64,000 nucleotides of DNA, taken from the NCBI GenBank assembly GCA_963762435.1, contig CAVXLN010000006.1, positions 124,001 through 188,000 on the forward strand. Reading direction: 5' to 3'. Positions 41,363 through 49,237 of the stretch are shown here, piece by piece (position 1 is the stretch's first letter; each line of letters starts with the position of its first letter). A program made the translations under genes and the position numbers. Below the pieces are notes generated by a model that did not search any database, was not told the origin of the DNA, and worked only from the letters and a program-made list of their open reading frames with translations. The DNA comes from JAXDMU01 sp963762435 (lineage in GTDB: Bacteria > Pseudomonadota > Alphaproteobacteria > ATCC43930 > CGMCC-115725).

Positions 41363-41713
41363 ATGGCGGCGGTCACGATCTATGGCATCAAGAATTGCGA
41401 CACGATGAAGAAGGCGCGCGCCTGGCTCGACGCGCACGGCGTGGGCTATGATTTTCATGACTACAAGACTGCCGGCATCGACCGCACCCGGCTCGAAGGC
41501 TGGGCGCGCGAGGTGGGCTGGGAGACGCTCCTCAACCGCGCCGGCACCACCTTCCGCAAGCTGCCCGATGCCGATCGGGACGGGCTGACCGAGGCGAAAG
41601 CGCTGGCACTGATGCTGGACCAGCCTTCGATGATCAAACGCCCGGTGCTCGATCTCGGCAACCGGCGGCTGGTGGGATTCAAGCCGGAGGCGTATGCGGG
41701 GGCGCTGGGCTAG
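41363..41713 (+). CDS. ArsC/Spx-family protein, YffB-like
   Basis: The 116-residue product begins MAAVTIYGIKNCDTMKKARA with a single Cys12 in the ArsC-fold active loop, lacking the CxxC of other reductases. YDFHDYKTAGID and RPVLDLGNRRLVGFKPEAY match YffB-type proteins. Their role is not settled; a glutathione-dependent thiol reductase is suggested. A truncated, internally deleted second copy lies at 34098-34361. It is the third gene after the glutathione transferase. Confidence 0.87.
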   Translation: MAAVTIYGIKNCDTMKKARAWLDAHGVGYDFHDYKTAGIDRTRLEGWAREVGWETLLNRAGTTFRKLPDADRDGLTEAKALALMLDQPSMIKRPVLDLGNRRLVGFKPEAYAGALG

Positions 41714-41751
41714 GGCGTCCAAGGGCGTTGCCTCCGTGCAAGCACGGCTAG

Positions 41752-41776
41752 CTCTCTCCCGCCGAGCGGAAGAGAG
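41752..41776 (+). terminator. Terminator hairpin after the yffB-like gene
   Basis: CTCTCT-C-CCG pairs with CGG-A-AGAGAG around a 5-base loop, one internal mismatch, 39 bases after the stop. Confidence 0.5.
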
Positions 41777-41829
41777 TGCGCCTCAGCGCGAGCGGGGTGA
41801 GAGGGGCGCCAATCCCGGATCACTGCCGC

Positions 41830-42492
41830 TCACCCGTCATCGACCGCGCGCGACGTCGGAGCGCGCAGGCCATCCGGCGGCGTGTGATAGCGCAGCCGGT
41901 TCCCTTCATAGAGCGGCATGCCTTGGCCTCGGAACGGCTGCGGCCCCGGCTGAGGCTTTGTCGGCGGCGGCGGCTCCGGCGCTTCCCGGTCCTCATTCAA
42001 GAACCAGCCCTTGTCCTGCCAGACCGACAGCTCGACAGGGATGCCGAGCTCGTCGCAGAGGCCGATGATGACATCGCCGACCCGGATGGTGAGGAGCTCG
42101 TCCTCGATATCCGGGTCCATCAGACGCTCATGCAGGTCGGTCAACAGGCTCTCGGGTTCCGATGTGGCCTCGACCATCAGGGCGACATCACGGGCGACCT
42201 GGTGCTTCTTGGCGCGCAGACGTGTCGTCTCTATCGCGTGATCGCGCTCCTTCGCCTGACGCTTCTCGGCGCTCTTGGCCTTTACATCGGCAAGCTTCGC
42301 CTTGAAGGCCAGCGTCTGGCGGATCGAGCGGCTGACGCGGGTGAAGGCGAGGCTGAGATCGGCGCAGCCGGCATCGCCCGCAGCCGCGATCCGCTCCTTG
42401 AGCGTCTTCGCGACCGCAAGCCCAAGCTCGGCCAGCTCTTCGAGGATCTCGCGATCCCGATCCGTCTCCACCGCGCCACCTCCCTGTTCCAT
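41830..42492 (-). CDS. Conserved hypothetical protein with a charged helical region
   Basis: The 220-residue product starts at ATG 42492; the upstream ATG at 42516 is possible, but the family-like N-terminus MEQGGGAVETDRDREILEEL fits better. The N-terminal half is strongly helical and charged (RQAKERDHAIETTRLRAKKH). A middle segment, LMDPDIEDELLTIRVGDVI, follows, then a Pro-rich tail (EPPPPTKPQPGPQPF). I do not recognise the family, but similar proteins occur in other alphaproteobacteria by my memory of the pattern. It has no membrane segment or signal. Confidence 0.55.
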   Translation of the reverse strand: MEQGGGAVETDRDREILEELAELGLAVAKTLKERIAAAGDAGCADLSLAFTRVSRSIRQTLAFKAKLADVKAKSAEKRQAKERDHAIETTRLRAKKHQVARDVALMVEATSEPESLLTDLHERLMDPDIEDELLTIRVGDVIIGLCDELGIPVELSVWQDKGWFLNEDREAPEPPPPTKPQPGPQPFRGQGMPLYEGNRLRYHTPPDGLRAPTSRAVDDG

Positions 42493-42721
42493 GAATAGTG
42501 AACGAATAAGGAACACTATGGAGCCCGGCGGGTCAAGACGGGATGCGGCGCGGGCTGTGCATAAGTGCCGCTTGAGCCGAAGCGATCCGCGAGATCATGA
42601 CGCGAGCGTCTTTAGGCTCCGCCTCGGTTTCATGAAGCAAAGGCCACAAGAAAGCTCCGACCTTCAGCACTATCTTCCTCGGGGAGACGGGCGCGACCGC
42701 CCATAGCTTGAGACCGATTCA

Positions 42722-42748
42722 GTGATCAGGTCGAGCAGACCTGATCAC
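42722..42748. repeat. Palindromic repeat unit, GATCAGGTC family
   Basis: GTGATCAGGTC and GACCTGATCAC are perfect 11-base arms around GAGCA. Flanks AGACCGATTCA (left) and ATCGGGC (right) match the flanks of the 49-51 kb elements in reverse order. It sits 20 bases past the hydrolase stop on the minus strand. Confidence 0.75.
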
Positions 42749-42768
42749 ATCGGGCAGCTAGCTAGCGC

Positions 42769-43623
42769 CTACTCCTTCGCCGCAAACCCGCGCCGCCAGC
42801 TGCCGCGCTCGACGGCGGCGAGGAAGTCCGCCACGGCCTGGTTGAAGGCGGCCGGCTCTTCGAGATTGATCGCATGGCCGGTATTGGGGGCGACCCACAG
42901 CCCGGCATTGGGCAGAAGGCGCTTGAGATAGAGATTGGCCTCGATGCAGGGCTCGTCCTCGTCGCCGATCGCCAGCAGAACCGGCAGGTGCAATTGCCGG
43001 AGCTGGGCGTCGAATTCCCAGAGCGAGGGCCGCTCGGCCTGATAGTGCCGCATCGTATTGCCGGAGCCGGTGGCCGAATGCTGGCGCAGATGCGCCATGA
43101 ACTCCGCCCAGCCGCGCGGATCCTTGTGCTTCAGCTGGATGCGCGTGGGCCCGTGTCCCATCGTGTCGGCCACGGCCGCCACGCCGTGCTCGAGGAAGAG
43201 CCTGGCATTGTTCCGGCTGTCCCTGATGAATCCGTCGCGCAGGCTCGGCGGGGCGCCGGAGCCGCAGCCGGCGACGACGAGCGCCGTCGCCCGCTCGGGA
43301 TAGGCCAGGCCGAAGGTCAGCACGGCATAAGCGCCCATGCTGAGCCCGACGAGATGAGCCTTGGCGAGGCCCAGCCCATCCATCACCGCCGCTATGTCGT
43401 CGCGCGCGAATTGCCAGCCATAGAGAGCGGCATCGTCGGGCACGTCGGACGGCGGATAGCCCCGGGCATTGAAGGTGATGCAGCGATAATGGCGCGCCAG
43501 CGCGCGCACCTGCTGCTCCCACTCGCGCGCATCCGAGCCGAATTCATGAACGAAGAGCAGGGGATGGCCCTGTCCCGCTTCCTCATAGTGAAGCTTGATG
43601 CCCTGACGCTCGATGAACGGCAT
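42769..43623 (-). CDS. Alpha/beta hydrolase
   Basis: The 284-residue product starts MPFIERQGIKLHYEEAGQGH; an earlier in-frame start was rejected on family grounds. Motifs: VHEFGSD oxyanion region, GLSMGAYA with Ser95 nucleophile, an Asp in LAIGDEDEPC and His in PNTGHAINLEEP. It belongs to the PcaD/lactonase-like soluble hydrolases, with no signal peptide. The C-terminal FLAAVERGSWRR segment recurs exactly at 33333-33367. It stands alone, followed by a palindromic element. Confidence 0.84.
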   Translation of the reverse strand: MPFIERQGIKLHYEEAGQGHPLLFVHEFGSDAREWEQQVRALARHYRCITFNARGYPPSDVPDDAALYGWQFARDDIAAVMDGLGLAKAHLVGLSMGAYAVLTFGLAYPERATALVVAGCGSGAPPSLRDGFIRDSRNNARLFLEHGVAAVADTMGHGPTRIQLKHKDPRGWAEFMAHLRQHSATGSGNTMRHYQAERPSLWEFDAQLRQLHLPVLLAIGDEDEPCIEANLYLKRLLPNAGLWVAPNTGHAINLEEPAAFNQAVADFLAAVERGSWRRGFAAKE

Positions 43624-43750
43624 TCCCGTCTCCCGTAACCGCGAGAGCATCGAAGAGGAGGCTGGCATGCCGATCAAGCGCAATCCCGGCATCGGTTCGT
43701 CGACAAATACAGGGGCACGATGCGCCGATTGTCAAAAATGCTTACACAGC

Positions 43751-43762
43751 TTGTGGTCGCAA
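43751..43762. promoter_or_regulatory. Candidate upstream activator site, first PEP-CTERM gene
   Basis: TTGTGGTCGCAA is an imperfect dyad about 50-60 bases before the sigma-54 element. It resembles the perfect TTGCGTTTCGCAA before the second PEP-CTERM gene, so both may bind the same enhancer-binding protein. Speculative. Confidence 0.35.
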
Positions 43763-43810
43763 ATTGAGGCAAATCTTGTAACTATCTAAGTTTCAACGAT
43801 AATTTTTAGT

Positions 43811-43826
43811 TGGCACGGCTATTGCT
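43811..43826 (+). promoter_or_regulatory. Sigma-54 promoter of the first PEP-CTERM gene
   Basis: TGGCACG-GCTA-TTGCT matches the -24/-12 consensus: GG at 43812-43813 and GC at 43824-43825 with exactly 10 bases between. It lies 52 bases before the ATG, giving a leader of about 40 bases. An enhancer-binding activator is required by sigma-54 promoters. Confidence 0.85.
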
Positions 43827-43877
43827 AAGTTGTGGACGGGATTAGTAAGTCGTTAAAACGTATTGGGGTCGATCATT

Positions 43878-44534
43878 ATGTTCAATGTACGCACTATGGC
43901 GGCGGCGGCCGCTTTCGGGATCGCGGCCGCAGTTGCTCCTCAAGCGCATGCCACGCTGCTCATCGAGGCCGGTGGCAACGTTGGCGCCGGCGGCGTGATC
44001 ACCGGCGCTACGGTGGAAGCCACGGATCCGACCAACACGAGCACCGACGCCATCTTCAGCATGAACGGGTTCAATATGAATCTCACCTCTCTCGGAGGTG
44101 TGAACCTGTTCGGCGGCAATGGCCTGCTGATGGATGTGGGCACATTCGATGTATCCACGACGGGTTCGGGCAGCCTGAGCCTGTTCTTTATCGAGACGGG
44201 TCTGACCGGTACGAGCCCCGCTGTTCTCAGCGCCTCGTTCTCGGCGGCACCTTTCAATGGCATCACGGTGAGCCGGTCGATCTTCTTCGATCCGACCGAC
44301 ACTGGCGTCGAAAGCGATTTGTTGCTGACCTCGACCGGAACGAATGACTCGGTCACCAACGTGCCGTTCGATTTCGACGGTACTTATGCACTCATCGAGG
44401 AAATCGATCTGACTGCCCTGTCGGGCGGCGCCACGCTCAGTGGCGATGATCAGATCTCCGTTCCTGAGCCTATGTCGCTGGCGTTGGTCGGCGGCGGTCT
44501 TCTCGGCCTCGGTCTTATCCGTCGCCGCAAGTAA
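43878..44534 (+). CDS. PEP-CTERM sorting domain protein
   Basis: The 218-residue product has a signal peptide (MFNVRTMAAAAAFGIAAAVA, cleavage near QAHA). A beta-rich, Gly/Thr/Ser-rich mature region follows (TGSGSLSLFFIETGLTGTSP, one of several strands). It ends with a classic PEP-CTERM tail: VPEPMSLALVGGGLLG, a short hydrophobic helix and RRRK. Such tails are recognised by exosortase, which cleaves near PEP and delivers the protein to the outer surface or matrix. The gene is driven by a sigma-54 promoter and ends in a strong hairpin. Single-gene unit; no exosortase in this window. Confidence 0.9.
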   Translation: MFNVRTMAAAAAFGIAAAVAPQAHATLLIEAGGNVGAGGVITGATVEATDPTNTSTDAIFSMNGFNMNLTSLGGVNLFGGNGLLMDVGTFDVSTTGSGSLSLFFIETGLTGTSPAVLSASFSAAPFNGITVSRSIFFDPTDTGVESDLLLTSTGTNDSVTNVPFDFDGTYALIEEIDLTALSGGATLSGDDQISVPEPMSLALVGGGLLGLGLIRRRK

Positions 44535-44566
44535 TTGTAAGAAAGTTTTACGAGTCCCGAGCGTTT

Positions 44567-44596
44567 CGGTGATCCCTTTATTTCAAGGGATCACCG
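44567..44596 (+). terminator. Terminator of the first PEP-CTERM gene
   Basis: CGGTGATCCCTT and AAGGGATCACCG are perfect 12-base arms around TATTTC, 32 bases after the stop. The 308-base gap 44535-44842 otherwise holds an AT-rich region with the sigma-54 control sites of the next gene; no gene is supported in it. Confidence 0.8.
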
Positions 44597-44708
44597 GTTT
44601 CCCTCAGCCGCACTTTGCGTCATCGGGTCTCGGTCGTTAATACTTTGTTAACGATTGAATGTTGCGAAAAGTACTTTCACATTTACATGTTTTGACGATG
44701 GACGCGGA

Positions 44709-44721
44709 TTGCGTTTCGCAA
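44709..44721. promoter_or_regulatory. Candidate upstream activator site, second PEP-CTERM gene
   Basis: TTGCGTTTCGCAA is a perfect dyad with a 3-base centre, about 69 bases before the sigma-54 GG. A related site lies before the first PEP-CTERM gene. Inferred. Confidence 0.4.
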
Positions 44722-44782
44722 TTTGACTGTCGTTTTTCGAGTGCTGGCTTTATAAGCCATTGAAAAACCTGAGCAATTTGGA

Positions 44783-44798
44783 TGGAACGGAAATTGCT
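44783..44798 (+). promoter_or_regulatory. Sigma-54 promoter of the second PEP-CTERM gene
   Basis: TGGAACG-GAAA-TTGCT matches the -24/-12 consensus with GG at 44784-44785 and GC at 44796-44797, 10 bases apart. It lies 45 bases before the ATG. Confidence 0.85.
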
Positions 44799-44842
44799 CA
44801 GTCGTTGTTCAAAAGGCACTCTACGTTACTAAGGGGTCCGTC

Positions 44843-45532
44843 ATGTACACGCTCAAGGGGTCGTTCGCTGTTGCCGCGTTAGGGCTTGCTGCGTTGGCTT
44901 CGCCGGCCAAGGCGGACATATTCGTCTTTATGAGCGATGCCGCCAACGATACGCCGGTGTTTCAGCAAAGCAGCGCCGGTGAGTTCGATTTCCAAGGCTC
45001 GATCGGCAATTTCCTCGTTAATGACATGATTTCCGCCGTCAGCGGCGGCAATACGCAGGGCTTGGTCAGCCAAGGCCTGACCTTCACGGCGAACGGTGCC
45101 GGGTCGGTCACGCTGACGGTGACCGAGAACAATCTGACCAGTGCCGCGCAGGTGCTGCAATTCGCCTCCCTGTTCGGGTCGATCACTGGTAACGGCACCG
45201 GCGTCACGCTCAACCGCATGACCTGCTTCGATCCGAATAACGGGCCGAAGATGGCCAACAAGCAGGAGCCCTGCTTCAATGCGCTGGCGTCCGACGGCTC
45301 GCTGTCCGCAGCTGCCAGCTCGATCGCGGAAATCGTCGGCAATTCGCCTTTCTCGCTCTCGGAGGAGATCACCTTCAGCGCGCTCGGCGGCCTCGGAGAA
45401 GAGGGTGACGGCAGCACCTTGACCAACGTCAGCAATTCACTGACCGCCGTGCCGGAGCCGATGAGTGTCGCTCTTGTCGGAGGCGGCCTGCTGGGTCTCG
45501 CGGGCGTGTCGCGTCGCCGTCAATCCCGCTGA
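44843..45532 (+). CDS. PEP-CTERM sorting domain protein
   Basis: The 229-residue product has a signal peptide (MYTLKGSFAVAALGLAALAS, then PAKA). The beta-rich extracellular region includes a two-Cys loop (MTCFDPNNGP and QEPCFNALA), and the C-terminus is a PEP-CTERM tail: VPEPMSVALVGGGLLG then RRRQSR. It shares with the first gene the export/anchor signals, sigma-54 control and a hairpin terminator, but its mature part is unrelated, so the two are co-regulated rather than duplicates. It is probably cell-surface or matrix material. Confidence 0.9.
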   Translation: MYTLKGSFAVAALGLAALASPAKADIFVFMSDAANDTPVFQQSSAGEFDFQGSIGNFLVNDMISAVSGGNTQGLVSQGLTFTANGAGSVTLTVTENNLTSAAQVLQFASLFGSITGNGTGVTLNRMTCFDPNNGPKMANKQEPCFNALASDGSLSAAASSIAEIVGNSPFSLSEEITFSALGGLGEEGDGSTLTNVSNSLTAVPEPMSVALVGGGLLGLAGVSRRRQSR

Positions 45533-45564
45533 CGGTCGTTTTCGTTCAAGCCAGCTCGTTTCGG

Positions 45565-45588
45565 CGGCCAGGGCCTATGCTCTGGCCG
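45565..45588 (+). terminator. Terminator of the second PEP-CTERM gene
   Basis: CGGCCAG and CTGGCCG form arms around a 10-base loop, followed by TCTTACTTT, a modest T-rich tail. Confidence 0.65.
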
Positions 45589-45614
45589 TCTTACTTTCGG
45601 CCCGTTGGGTCGGG

Positions 45615-46322
45615 TCAGCAGCCGAGCCGACCGGCCAGCTCCAGGAAATCCTCGACCACATAGTCGAGCCCGTGATCGGCGGGCAGATCATCCTTCTGCC
45701 GCGGCCCGAATTCTTCGCGCCGCCAGACATAACAGGTCCGGAACCCGCAATTCCGCGCGGCGACGAGATCATTGTAATGCGCGGCCACGAGCATGCAGCG
45801 CTCGGGCGGCAGGCACAGCAGGTCGGCCGCGGTCAGATATGCCGCCGGCTGCGGCTTGTAGGCGCGCGCGACCTCCGCCCCCAGAATCACGTCCCAGGGC
45901 AGGCCCGCCTGTTTCGCCATATCGACGAGCAGGCGGACATTGCCGTTCGACAGCGGGGCCAGGATGAAATGCGGCTTGAGGCGCTGGAGGCCTGCGACCG
46001 AATCGGGCCAGGGGTCGAGCCGGTGCCAGGCGAGATTGAGATCCTGGCGCTGCGTTTCGCTCAAGCTTTCGAGGCCGAACCGTGGCAGCAGCTGGTCAAG
46101 CGCCATCCGGTGCAGATCGTCGAGCCGGGTCCAGGGCATGCGCCCGTCGCGCACCTCGCTCATCATCGGCTGATAGAGACCGCGCCAGGCATCGGCAAAG
46201 GCGCCCCAATCGGCGGCGAGGCCGGTTGCCTGCTGCAGCTTTTGCCCCTCGCGAATAACGCTCGCGCGCCAATCGACGACCGTGCCGAACACATCAAAGG
46301 TCAATGCCGCGATATCGGCCAT
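45615..46322 (-). CDS. Haloacid dehalogenase type II (HAD superfamily)
   Basis: The 235-residue product begins MADIAALTFDVFGTVVDWRA with nucleophile Asp10 in the FDVFGT motif of L-2-haloacid dehalogenases. LSNGN (motif II), RAYKPQPAAYLTAADLL with the motif III Lys, and VAAHYNDLVAARNCGFRTCY (motif IV region) follow. Type II enzymes hydrolyse 2-haloacids to 2-hydroxyacids in the cytosol. It converges on the PEP-CTERM genes. Whether it acts on halogenated substrates or phosphates is unproven. Confidence 0.87.
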   Translation of the reverse strand: MADIAALTFDVFGTVVDWRASVIREGQKLQQATGLAADWGAFADAWRGLYQPMMSEVRDGRMPWTRLDDLHRMALDQLLPRFGLESLSETQRQDLNLAWHRLDPWPDSVAGLQRLKPHFILAPLSNGNVRLLVDMAKQAGLPWDVILGAEVARAYKPQPAAYLTAADLLCLPPERCMLVAAHYNDLVAARNCGFRTCYVWRREEFGPRQKDDLPADHGLDYVVEDFLELAGRLGC

Positions 46323-46350
46323 CCATCCTCTCCGCGTGAGTGCCGTGGGC

Positions 46351-46797
46351 TCAGGCTTGGCCTTTGTCGCTCGAACCGCCCGCTTCCCGCAGCTTGAGGG
46401 CGCGATCGAGCGCCTTATAGACCTGGCTCGGCAGAAAGGGCTTCGGCAGGAAGCTGTAAGGCTGCGCCACGGCGGCGCGCTCGATCACCTCCGGATCGTC
46501 GGTACCGGAGATGAAGATCGTGCCGATGCCGTGCTGTTGGCGGATCTGACGCGCCACCTCGATGCCGTCCATCGGACCGGACAGCTTGATGTCGACGAGC
46601 GCCACGTCGGCGCCATGCTCGCGCGCGATCGACAGCGCCTCGGTGCCGGTCGAGGCAACTCCGACGACATGGAATCCGGATTCCGCCAGCACATCGGCAA
46701 TCAATGTCGCGACCAGCGCCTCGTCCTCGATGATGAGAACGCTCGCGATGCTCGGGCGTGGTGTGGAAGGCTGGTCGAATGAAGGTGAGTTCAGCAT
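46351..46797 (-). CDS. Single-domain response regulator
   Basis: The 148-residue product is almost only a receiver domain: acidic pocket IIEDEA (near residues 22-27), phosphoacceptor Asp69 in LVDIKLSG, Thr/Ser in FISGTDD and Lys in FLPKPF. The start at ATG 46797 was chosen over a TTG upstream. It lacks a DNA-binding output, so it should act by protein contact. No kinase gene is adjacent. It ends 28 bases before the dehalogenase start on the same strand. Confidence 0.87.
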   Translation of the reverse strand: MLNSPSFDQPSTPRPSIASVLIIEDEALVATLIADVLAESGFHVVGVASTGTEALSIAREHGADVALVDIKLSGPMDGIEVARQIRQQHGIGTIFISGTDDPEVIERAAVAQPYSFLPKPFLPSQVYKALDRALKLREAGGSSDKGQA

Positions 46798-47130
46798 GCG
46801 CCCAATCTCTGCCGCCAATCTTTATCGGCTCGTACAAACGAAATCCAATAACACCGGCTCGGCCGGTTCCGCTCTTGTCGGGTGAGAATGGGCTGTGGTT
46901 TTCATAAAATTACTGTCAAAACCCAAGCTCTACTGCCATCCGCTAAATGCTTGTCGTAATATATAGAGTAGCGGATTGCGTTACTATCCCCTCCTTTCGT
47001 GTCAATGTTGAGACCGACGGGATCGAGGATGGCGACCATCCGAAGGGGCGACGCGAGCGCGGATTTGCGTCCGGCGGCGTGACCCGCTATGGTCCGGCGC
47101 GTTCGGATATCAAGGTTTCGAGGTAGCGCG
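46798..47130. other. Intergenic region, no gene seen
   Basis: This 333-base gap separates the divergent response regulator and the YfgM-like gene. Its AT-rich core holds an inverted repeat, ATCCGCTA (46938-46945) with TAGCGGAT (46969-46976), around a promoter-like TAATATATAGAG stretch. I see no supported gene or RNA. Confidence 0.4.
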
Positions 47131-47775
47131 TTGGCCGATATTTTTCGCGAGGTCGAAGAGGATGTGCGCCGCGACAGAATGGCGGCACTGTGGAAGCGCC
47201 ACAGTCGGCACCTCTATGCTGGGGCGGCTCTGATCGTCGCTGCCACGGCGGGCTACGTGTTTTGGGACGAGCACCGTCAGCATCAGAACGAGGCTCTGGG
47301 GCAGCGCTATGCCGAGGCGGAGATCGCGGCGCAGGCCGACCCTGCCAAGGCAGTCTCGGCACTCGAGGCGCTGGCAGCGGATGCCGACGGGTCCGGCTAT
47401 GCCATCCTGGCGCGCCTTCAGGCGGCCGTGCTCAAGGCCAAGGGCAGCGACCGGGCCGGCGGTGCCGCGGCACTGAAGGCAATCGCGGCCGATAGCAATG
47501 TCGGCCAGCCCTATCGCGATCTGGCGCTCCTGCTCTCGGTCTCGCTTGGTGCGGATGACGAGCCGCCGGCCGATCTCATCCAGCGCTTGAAGCCGCTGAC
47601 CGATGCCGCGAACCCGTGGCGCTTCAGCGCTCTTGAATTGTCGGCACTCGCCCAGCTCAAATCCGGCGACAAGGCCACAGCACTCAAATCCTACCAACAG
47701 CTCTCCGACGATCTGGCCGCCCCGCCCAGCGTGCGCGCCCGTGCCGCCGAGATCGCCGCAGCCCTCAGCCATTAG
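47131..47775 (+). CDS. YfgM-like tetratricopeptide membrane-anchored protein
   Basis: The 214-residue product starts at TTG 47131, preferred to ATG 47089 because GAGG is well spaced and the sequence then begins M-ADIFREVEEDVRRDR as in relatives. A single membrane helix (residues about 28-46, LYAGAALIVAATAGYVF) is followed by periplasmic TPR-like helices. YfgM-type proteins assist periplasmic chaperone networks near SecYEG and sit next to bamB, as here (9-base gap). It forms an operon with BamB. Confidence 0.82.
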   Translation: MADIFREVEEDVRRDRMAALWKRHSRHLYAGAALIVAATAGYVFWDEHRQHQNEALGQRYAEAEIAAQADPAKAVSALEALAADADGSGYAILARLQAAVLKAKGSDRAGGAAALKAIAADSNVGQPYRDLALLLSVSLGADDEPPADLIQRLKPLTDAANPWRFSALELSALAQLKSGDKATALKSYQQLSDDLAAPPSVRARAAEIAAALSH

Positions 47776-47784
47776 GAAGTATCA

Positions 47785-49107
47785 GTGAGAAAATTGCGCG
47801 TGCTGGTGCCGCTGCTGCTGGTCGCGGCGTTTGGCCTGTCCGGATGCGAGGACCTGTTCAAGAGCGCCAAAGTGAAGCTGCCGGGCGAGCGCATCGCGGT
47901 GCTGTCACAGGAAAAGGACCTCGAGCCCGATCCGGACCTCGTCCGCAGGCCCGTGGCGTTGCCACGCCCGGTGGCCAATCGCGACTGGCCGCAGGCCGGC
48001 GGCGTGCCCAGCCACGATCTCGGCCACCCGGCACTCGGCGACGATCTCAGCGTGGCTTGGACGGCCGAGCTCGGCGTCGGGGCCTCGCGCTTTGCCGAGG
48101 TGCTGGCCGGACCGGTCGTGGCCGGCGGCGTCGTCTATGCGATGGATGCGAAGTCGCTGGTGACGGCCTTGGGTGCGGATGACGGCAAGCAGGTCTGGCA
48201 GACCGATATCACGCCGGAGGATGACGAGAGCCAGGCCTGGGGCGGCGGTATCGGCTTCGATCACGGTCATGTCTATGTCGCGACCGGCTTCTCCCAGGTG
48301 TTGGCGCTCGATGCCCAGGACGGCAAGATCCTGTGGCGCGTCAATGTCGGCAGCCCGCTGCGCGGCTCGCCCACTATTGCGGATAATCGCGTCTTCGTGA
48401 TTACCGTCGATAATTCGCTGATGGCACTTTCGACCGATGACGGCCACAAGCTCTGGTCCTACGACGCGATCTCGGAGCCGGCGCAGATCGCCGGCAGCGC
48501 CAGCCCGGCGGTCGAAGCCGGTGTCGTGGTCGCCACATTCTCGTCGGGCGAGATCACGGCGCTGCGCGTCGAGAATGGCCGCGTGCTCTGGACCGACAGC
48601 CTGGCCGCGACGCGCCGCTTCGACGCGATCTCGACGCTCGCCGATATTCGCGGCCGCCCGGTCATCGATCGCGGCCGCGTCTATGCGGTCAGCCATAGCG
48701 GCCGTATGGCGGCGCTCGACATTCGCAGCGGCGAGCGCGTCTGGGAGCAGGATATCGGCGGCCTCTACGCGCCCTGGCCGGTTGGCGACTATGTCTATGT
48801 GCTGTCGGTCAGCAATCAGCTCTTCTGCCTGACCCGGGCCGACGGGCGGATCCGCTGGATCACCCAGCTCGACAGTTGGGAAGATATGGAGGACTTGAGG
48901 GGGCCGCTCCATTGGGCGGGACCGCTGCTGGCCGGTGATCGCCTGATCGTGGTCGCGTCCAACGGCACGGCCTGGTCGGTCTCGCCCTATACGGGCCAGG
49001 TGCTGGGCCAGATCGACCTGCCGGCCGGCAGCTTCCTGCCGCCGGTCGTGGCCGACGACAGCTTGTATATGATGACCAACGATGCGAGCCTGACGGCGCT
49101 GCGCTGA
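47785..49107 (+). CDS. bamB: Outer-membrane assembly lipoprotein BamB
   Basis: The 440-residue product starts at GTG and has a lipoprotein signal with lipobox LSGC (Cys21). The body is an eight-bladed PQQ-like propeller with repeated LDAxDGKxLWRV-type segments (ALDAQDGKILWRVNVGS, ALSTDDGHKLWSYDA, ALDIRSGERVWEQD). BamB is a lipoprotein of the BAM complex that folds beta-barrel proteins into the outer membrane. The order yfgM-bamB-der is the widespread one. A two-hairpin repeat element separates it from der. Confidence 0.93.
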   Translation: MRKLRVLVPLLLVAAFGLSGCEDLFKSAKVKLPGERIAVLSQEKDLEPDPDLVRRPVALPRPVANRDWPQAGGVPSHDLGHPALGDDLSVAWTAELGVGASRFAEVLAGPVVAGGVVYAMDAKSLVTALGADDGKQVWQTDITPEDDESQAWGGGIGFDHGHVYVATGFSQVLALDAQDGKILWRVNVGSPLRGSPTIADNRVFVITVDNSLMALSTDDGHKLWSYDAISEPAQIAGSASPAVEAGVVVATFSSGEITALRVENGRVLWTDSLAATRRFDAISTLADIRGRPVIDRGRVYAVSHSGRMAALDIRSGERVWEQDIGGLYAPWPVGDYVYVLSVSNQLFCLTRADGRIRWITQLDSWEDMEDLRGPLHWAGPLLAGDRLIVVASNGTAWSVSPYTGQVLGQIDLPAGSFLPPVVADDSLYMMTNDASLTALR

Positions 49108-49121
49108 TGCTAGCGCAGGAT

Positions 49122-49222
49122 GATTTCAGGTCTGTTTGACCTGAAATCTGAATCCTTCGCTAATTTAAATATGTAGAGCCCGATGCGATCAGGTCGAGAG
49201 GACCTGATCGCATCGGGCTCTA
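49122..49222. repeat. Bipartite palindromic intergenic element
   Basis: Two hairpins: GATTTCAGGTC/GACCTGAAATC (49122-49148, loop TGTTT), and a perfect stem with 22-base arms (49174-49222, loop GAGAG) whose inner part is GCGATCAGGTC/GACCTGATCGC. They lie between bamB and der, and 15 bases separate the element from the der start. The best-preserved copy of the family. Confidence 0.85.
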
Positions 49223-49237
49223 GGTCAGGAGACCGGG

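Noticed and set aside
44637..44819. Small minus-strand frame between the two PEP-CTERM genes
   Set aside because: Covers the sigma-54 promoter region; no ribosome-binding site and no family resemblance.
46351..46797. Response regulator as the activator of the sigma-54 PEP-CTERM genes
   Set aside because: It has only a receiver domain, with no sigma-54 AAA+ or DNA-binding part.
47905..48912. Minus-strand open frame opposite bamB
   Set aside because: Antisense of a propeller gene, with repeat-derived low-complexity sequence.
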